The notes below the pieces were generated by a model. That model did no database searches and was not told the origin of the DNA. It was given only the letters and a program-made list of their open reading frames with translations. The position numbers were made by a program, and so were the translations under genes. A stretch of DNA of 64,000 nt, taken from NCBI RefSeq assembly GCF_014643535.1, contig NZ_BMJQ01000021.1:49939-113938 (forward strand). Reading direction: 5' to 3'. The number at the start of each line of letters is the position of its first letter. The first letter of the stretch is position 1. The stretch is from Aliidongia dinghuensis (GTDB lineage Bacteria; Pseudomonadota; Alphaproteobacteria; ATCC43930; CGMCC-115725). Positions 62,701-64,000 of the stretch are shown one piece after another.

Positions 62701-64000
62701 GCTTTGCGAACCCGGACACGTCGACATTGGCATTCACGGCGAGATCGCCCGTGGTCGCGTCCAGCGTCACATTGCCGGCCGGCACCTGGATCAGCGTGTT
62801 GTCGGCGACCGCGCCGCCGATCAGCGTGATGGCGCCGCCGAAGGCGCCCGCCGCCGAGGTGGCACCCGCCGCAGGGGCGGCGTTCAGCACCAGCGCCCCG
62901 GTCGTCTTCAGCGTCGCGTTGCCGCCCGCCCCGGCCACGATCACCGGTGCGGTCAGCGTCACCGGCAGGGCGCCGAAGTCGAACGTGCCGGCGCCCTGCC
63001 CGACGATGCCGTTCGCGGCCGTGGCCTTGACCGTGCCGAAACCGGAGAACGCCGCCGTGCCGGCACCCTGCCCGACCGTGCCGAAGTCGATCTCGTCCGC
63101 GGTGAGCGTCAGGCCGCTCGCCCCGGCGACGGGTGCTGCCGGCGCCGGTGCGCTGAGGTCGTTCGACAGCGTCAGCACCCCGGCATGGATCGAGACGTTG
63201 CCGGCATGGCCCGCCGCCCCGCTCGTGAACGCCCCGGCGCTCAAGGTCAGCCTGTTCGGCACGTCGATGGCGATGCCGCCCTCGAAGTCGATGGCCCCGT
63301 AGCTGCGCAGGATCACCTGGCTCGCGGTCGCGAACTGGGCGAGCGTCGCGGCGCCGATCACCATGCCGGAGAGACTGGGGCCGGAGAGACTGGGGCCGGA
63401 GAGACTGGGCGCCGCGCTGCCGGCGACGAAGGTGATGAGCCCGCTGTCCGCCACGATCGCCTGGCCGCTCAAGGTCGCGCTCGGGTCGACCCGCGTGTTG
63501 CCCGCGGCATCGAGCGTCAGCCCTTGGCCGCCCGCGAGCGTCACGCCGCCCTCGACCGTCAGCAGCCCTTGCGCCGCGGCGGGCAGGTCGTTGCGGCTGA
63601 TCTGCAGGGGGCCGCCGTTGGAGACCGCGAGCAGCGCGCCGTCGCCGCTGACCGCCGCCGCCCCGGTCGTGCTGTTCGCGGTCGTGCTGTCGGCGTTCTG
63701 GCCGATCGTGATCGCGACCGGCTTGCCCGGCGAACCGCCCGCGGCCGTGATCACGCTGCCGCTCTTGACCAGGAGGCCGGTCGCGGCGTTCGGATCGGTG
63801 CCGGTGGGGTCGGTGCCGGTGGAGTCGGCCTTGGTGACCAGGATCACTTCCGGACCGGTCAGCGGTGCGGCGACGTCGTTCGCGACCACGACGCTGTTCG
63901 CCGTGGCATGGATCGTCTCGCCCGTGCTGGTCGGGCTCCTGGTGCCGCCGATCAGCAGGCTCCCCGCCCCGAGCTGGTCGAGTGCCGCGGCGCCGAGCTG
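56708..64000 (-). CDS. Filamentous-haemagglutinin-family giant exoprotein (DUF3739-type), C-terminal part
   Basis: The reading frame is open to the right edge, giving at least 2430 residues without its N-terminus, so the TPS secretion domain is not visible. The first part is rich in beta-helix repeats (LTLDAAGNTRVDPSATLSG, GNVTLDATTGDLAVNANVDVSG, ISAGRNINGIEQVYD, YFDIQAGRNIGPLTSANQSY). A Tyr/Asn-rich, less GC-rich segment with a duplicated module lies in the middle (60110-61156). The C-terminal third (VYALNGNITDGAQDSLGF, NIDILGPGGRILVGSA, GNVSIFSDQSLLLAQSRIFTEQGGEMTIWSSNGDINAG in outline) is the DUF3739 pattern. It is probably secreted by a TpsB partner not in this window, for adhesion or contact functions. 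Confidence 0.85.
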   Translation of the reverse strand, partial: QLGAAALDQLGAGSLLIGGTRSPTSTGETIHATANSVVVANDVAAPLTGPEVILVTKADSTGTDPTGTDPNAATGLLVKSGSVITAAGGSPGKPVAITIGQNADSTTANSTTGAAAVSGDGALLAVSNGGPLQISRNDLPAAAQGLLTVEGGVTLAGGQGLTLDAAGNTRVDPSATLSGQAIVADSGLITFVAGSAAPSLSGPSLSGPSLSGMVIGAATLAQFATASQVILRSYGAIDFEGGIAIDVPNRLTLSAGAFTSGAAGHAGNVSIHAGVLTLSNDLSAPAPAAPVAGASGLTLTADEIDFGTVGQGAGTAAFSGFGTVKATAANGIVGQGAGTFDFGALPVTLTAPVIVAGAGGNATLKTTGALVLNAAPAAGATSAAGAFGGAITLIGGAVADNTLIQVPAGNVTLDATTGDLAVNANVDVSGFAKQFFDTAAYAPAGNIVLKADAGTVTVASGVVLDFAGAAAGGTAGAVTLSAPKGAVNLAGTLEGGALPGYQGGSFTLDTGGAVNLDTLAATLASSGVNTLISVTTGTGNLVLSAGNTLRAANVLLTANGGASPNAGNGNLVIDGVIDVSGPAAGEIALYGRSGVDIEGSLLARSATPAQAGGVVVIGTTGTPDGTLNATYGYENVQAADSGTIHVGPAAVIDVSGGAGALYGGTISFRAPLLANGDVKIGIDSGATLTGARTVTIEPYAVWSTTDASTDAAKHFDGIIDPSGYYQDGNGGAPQYVSGTWVDASGNILQAPTDAATLASYQSNDYFVPDTANADHQTFYGYVGGNSANGPGTLMAYVETPGYSFGNRYAGIANAQVAPGIVLENPDLNNNKGAISVLTNWNLGAGTDDGQGHVTQVFRYNGAAPVLSVLAAGNLNIKASITDGFYQQNGGVGLADPIAAPTSSYNAALDAYNGVINYLVNGAFYSGDILWTGTIYDQNANLLADISSNGDPYFQQVQAPLQNQAQAYYNNYMKYMADFGSGQNGTFAYLYNWGDEFGFKGYTNPATEAVTATAPQPSNFASYAQYARAYQTWLAANFNATTTNTPPPLLQPTLNGSYYTAYSSDYAVYAGDYLTYINYVAFQTGNITQQGVGSQLFYAPFAPYAEPGKLPGNSAYDQALQNYNAALGLIAQYNINLTGLVINLNGGGTANIAADPYYKPLQAPLENQSSAYYANYEGYITQWGQPSNTGWIGIFNRQDQPFGQYYGWLGYKPTDSDPNVPVAPQPINYPSYAAYAAAYYNWLQGVYGYTILLNTQGHPDTPSPLLLPLDNGTYANYSSDYAQYITDWGTYYSGYVSSERWNSTFPFIYPPYAPASNPATVILPNLGTLPVVDFGPNNNPDNQPVAGNPIPLYAATLLGGSSSSYRLVAGANFTSADPLAVNPGSTGSVNLDGHLTVADTATKDLDGNPLSSDFISGRTLLFPTTVRTGTGSIDIAAAGDVDWLDTAAPAAVYTAGEPAPGTTADTSASVLRPSTSSAYQGELLVTGPVQPVNAGNITISAGRNINGIEQVYDTTGNVTGTAGTYVAQFWWQWMETNNVTNSSGQVTQSSINFAAFDQGVMSAGGNVSVTAKGDIRELSVALPTTWNISNGAVNTLGGGNLAVSAGGDILGGAYFVANGAGSLTAGGEIGSAFTLSTTTSGIAGAVSVSTPMAPLLGYQNTNWTVTARQDANIGGVYDPSYFSLFGIGAGDSQSPSSTSSLSILSTVGNAKLGTMTASNAPFLGSTDSGTLLPASLSMTALGGGIEIDNAGELYPSVNGQLTLLADQSISFADDVAGGSFFSRYFGLLDVDPSLLPSPLNQQSQFYAGIGATDPLQPTSSGLPRYEHTISHAQNANPVRVYALNGNITDGAQDSLGFYYDELVLEPNKPAFIQAGNDIVNLSFLGENFYASDVTRIVAGHDIYDPVLGTAPLTDPRWANYLTPALELAGPGYFDIQAGRNIGPLTSANQSYLVFQNGAGGSSLNGTIATGIETIGDLDNAALPAESAHISILFGVGKGINDTGFAATYIDPAAAPIPGIPNLSPQLVAYVEQIAADSLKRSGGNGGIAPLTPDEAWTLFETLPQYQQQAFIDRQFFAVLTQVGADYNNPASPYYHQYIRGYQAINTLFPASDGYTQNNLEGGTNGANQLVGTGYFDMRGATVQTQEGGNIDILGPGGRILVGSASAPPYVVDSNGDTVIGPNQQGILTLETGNVSIFSDQSLLLAQSRIFTEQGGEMTIWSSNGDINAGEGAKTTSDVPPPLYKEDPDGYFTVDAKSEVTGAGIATLQTIPGAPRGNVYLIAPRGTVDAGAAGIRVSGDLAIAALHVENAFNIQVQGTAFGIPTAVAPNLGALTTASNAAGAAATAAEAAGRTRNRSTAQDLPSIITVEVLGYGGGDATPTQQPQKGDQRKKNVQQSYDTNSAIQVVGYGGLTPLQRQSLTDEEKRKLWQP
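60110..61156 (-). repeat. Duplicated Tyr/Asn-rich module inside the giant exoprotein
   Basis: Two modules of about 140 residues, at about 61156-60750 and 60548-60110, run in parallel. Both begin DPY(F/Y)..(V/L)QAPL.NQ..AYY.NY, both have a central (V/T)A.APQP.N(F/Y).SYA.YA.AY..WL, and both end P.LL.P...G(S/T)Y..YSSDYA.Y..D. About 65 residues separate them. Sequence identity at DNA level is low, so the duplication is old. Confidence 0.75.
63365..63409 (-). repeat. 15-bp tandem repeat, three perfect copies
   Basis: GCCGGAGAGACTGGG occurs three times without change and encodes PSLSG-PSLSG-PSLSG in the exoprotein. Perfect identity suggests a recent expansion. Confidence 0.9.
63795..63824 (-). repeat. 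15-bp tandem repeat, two copies
   Basis: TCGGTGCCGGTGGGG is followed by TCGGTGCCGGTGGAG. It encodes a DSTGT/DPTGT repeat in the exoprotein. A weaker period-15 pair (GTCGTGCTGT, 63666 and 63681) lies nearby. Confidence 0.8.

Overview
The window reads as a chromosome segment of a high-GC, metabolically versatile alphaproteobacterium, probably from the Rhodospirillales/Azospirillales/Rhizobiales range. This rests on the GC-rich codon use, the density of ABC and TRAP transporters with overlapping ATGA/GTGA gene junctions, the ssu, apiose/apionate and CoA-transferase catabolic islands, and a DUF3739-type filamentous haemagglutinin. No genus can be fixed from the sequence alone. No rRNA, tRNA, CRISPR array or intact insertion sequence was seen.

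Layout. (1) 1-10417 is an organosulfur scavenging island: a truncated Tat-exported binding protein (minus), then ssuA-ssuD-ssuC-ssuB, a DszC/SfnB-like flavin enzyme, a second SsuD-like monooxygenase, a class II aldolase, two more SsuA-like binding proteins and a flavin reductase. Two tiny Cys-containing leader ORFs (799-879 and 4756-4776), with nearly identical ribosome-binding/start contexts, precede the two halves of the island and look like cysteine-sensing attenuators. (2) 10414-15323 holds a DUF2891 protein, a LysR regulator divergent from a PLP aminotransferase, three small envelope proteins and an isoprenylcysteine-methyltransferase-like membrane protein. (3) 15428-23498 is an IclR-controlled operon with the mirror order CoA-transferase, CitE-like lyase, CitE-like lyase, CoA-transferase, followed by a TRAP transporter (binding protein plus fused QM permease). 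(4) 23623-29097 is a type VI secretion effector locus: an Eag-type DUF1795 chaperone, a prePAAR/PAAR/Rhs effector with a deaminase-like C-terminal toxin, an AT-rich cognate immunity gene, and a leftover Rhs tip. (5) 29143-33834 holds malic enzyme, a small ORF, an Ada/AraC protein divergent from a DMT exporter, and a PPK2 kinase.

(6) 33857-45616 is a D-apiose/D-apionate catabolic regulon: a NanR/FadR-type GntR regulator, apnL-apsD-apnO (minus), a RuBisCO-like protein and a DUF1537 kinase (plus), and a ribose-type ABC transporter with a DUF2291 protein. A shared element resembling TGGTATAATGAGGTGAT lies in front of all three transcription units and overlaps their likely -10 boxes. (7) 45659-50721 holds a DHFR-like reductase, an exported unknown, a TusA-like/radical SAM fusion, a PhnD-like protein without signal peptide, an acyl-CoA dehydrogenase-like enzyme and a cupin. 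(8) 50759-56472 holds a DoxX protein, a four-gene glycosyltransferase/radical SAM operon and an exported pentapeptide-repeat protein. (9) 56708-64000 (minus) is the C-terminal 2430 residues of a giant haemagglutinin-like adhesin whose N-terminus lies outside the window.

A trait that cuts across regions is a set of short tandem repeats with a 15-bp period at seven unrelated loci, mostly adding pentapeptides in frame.
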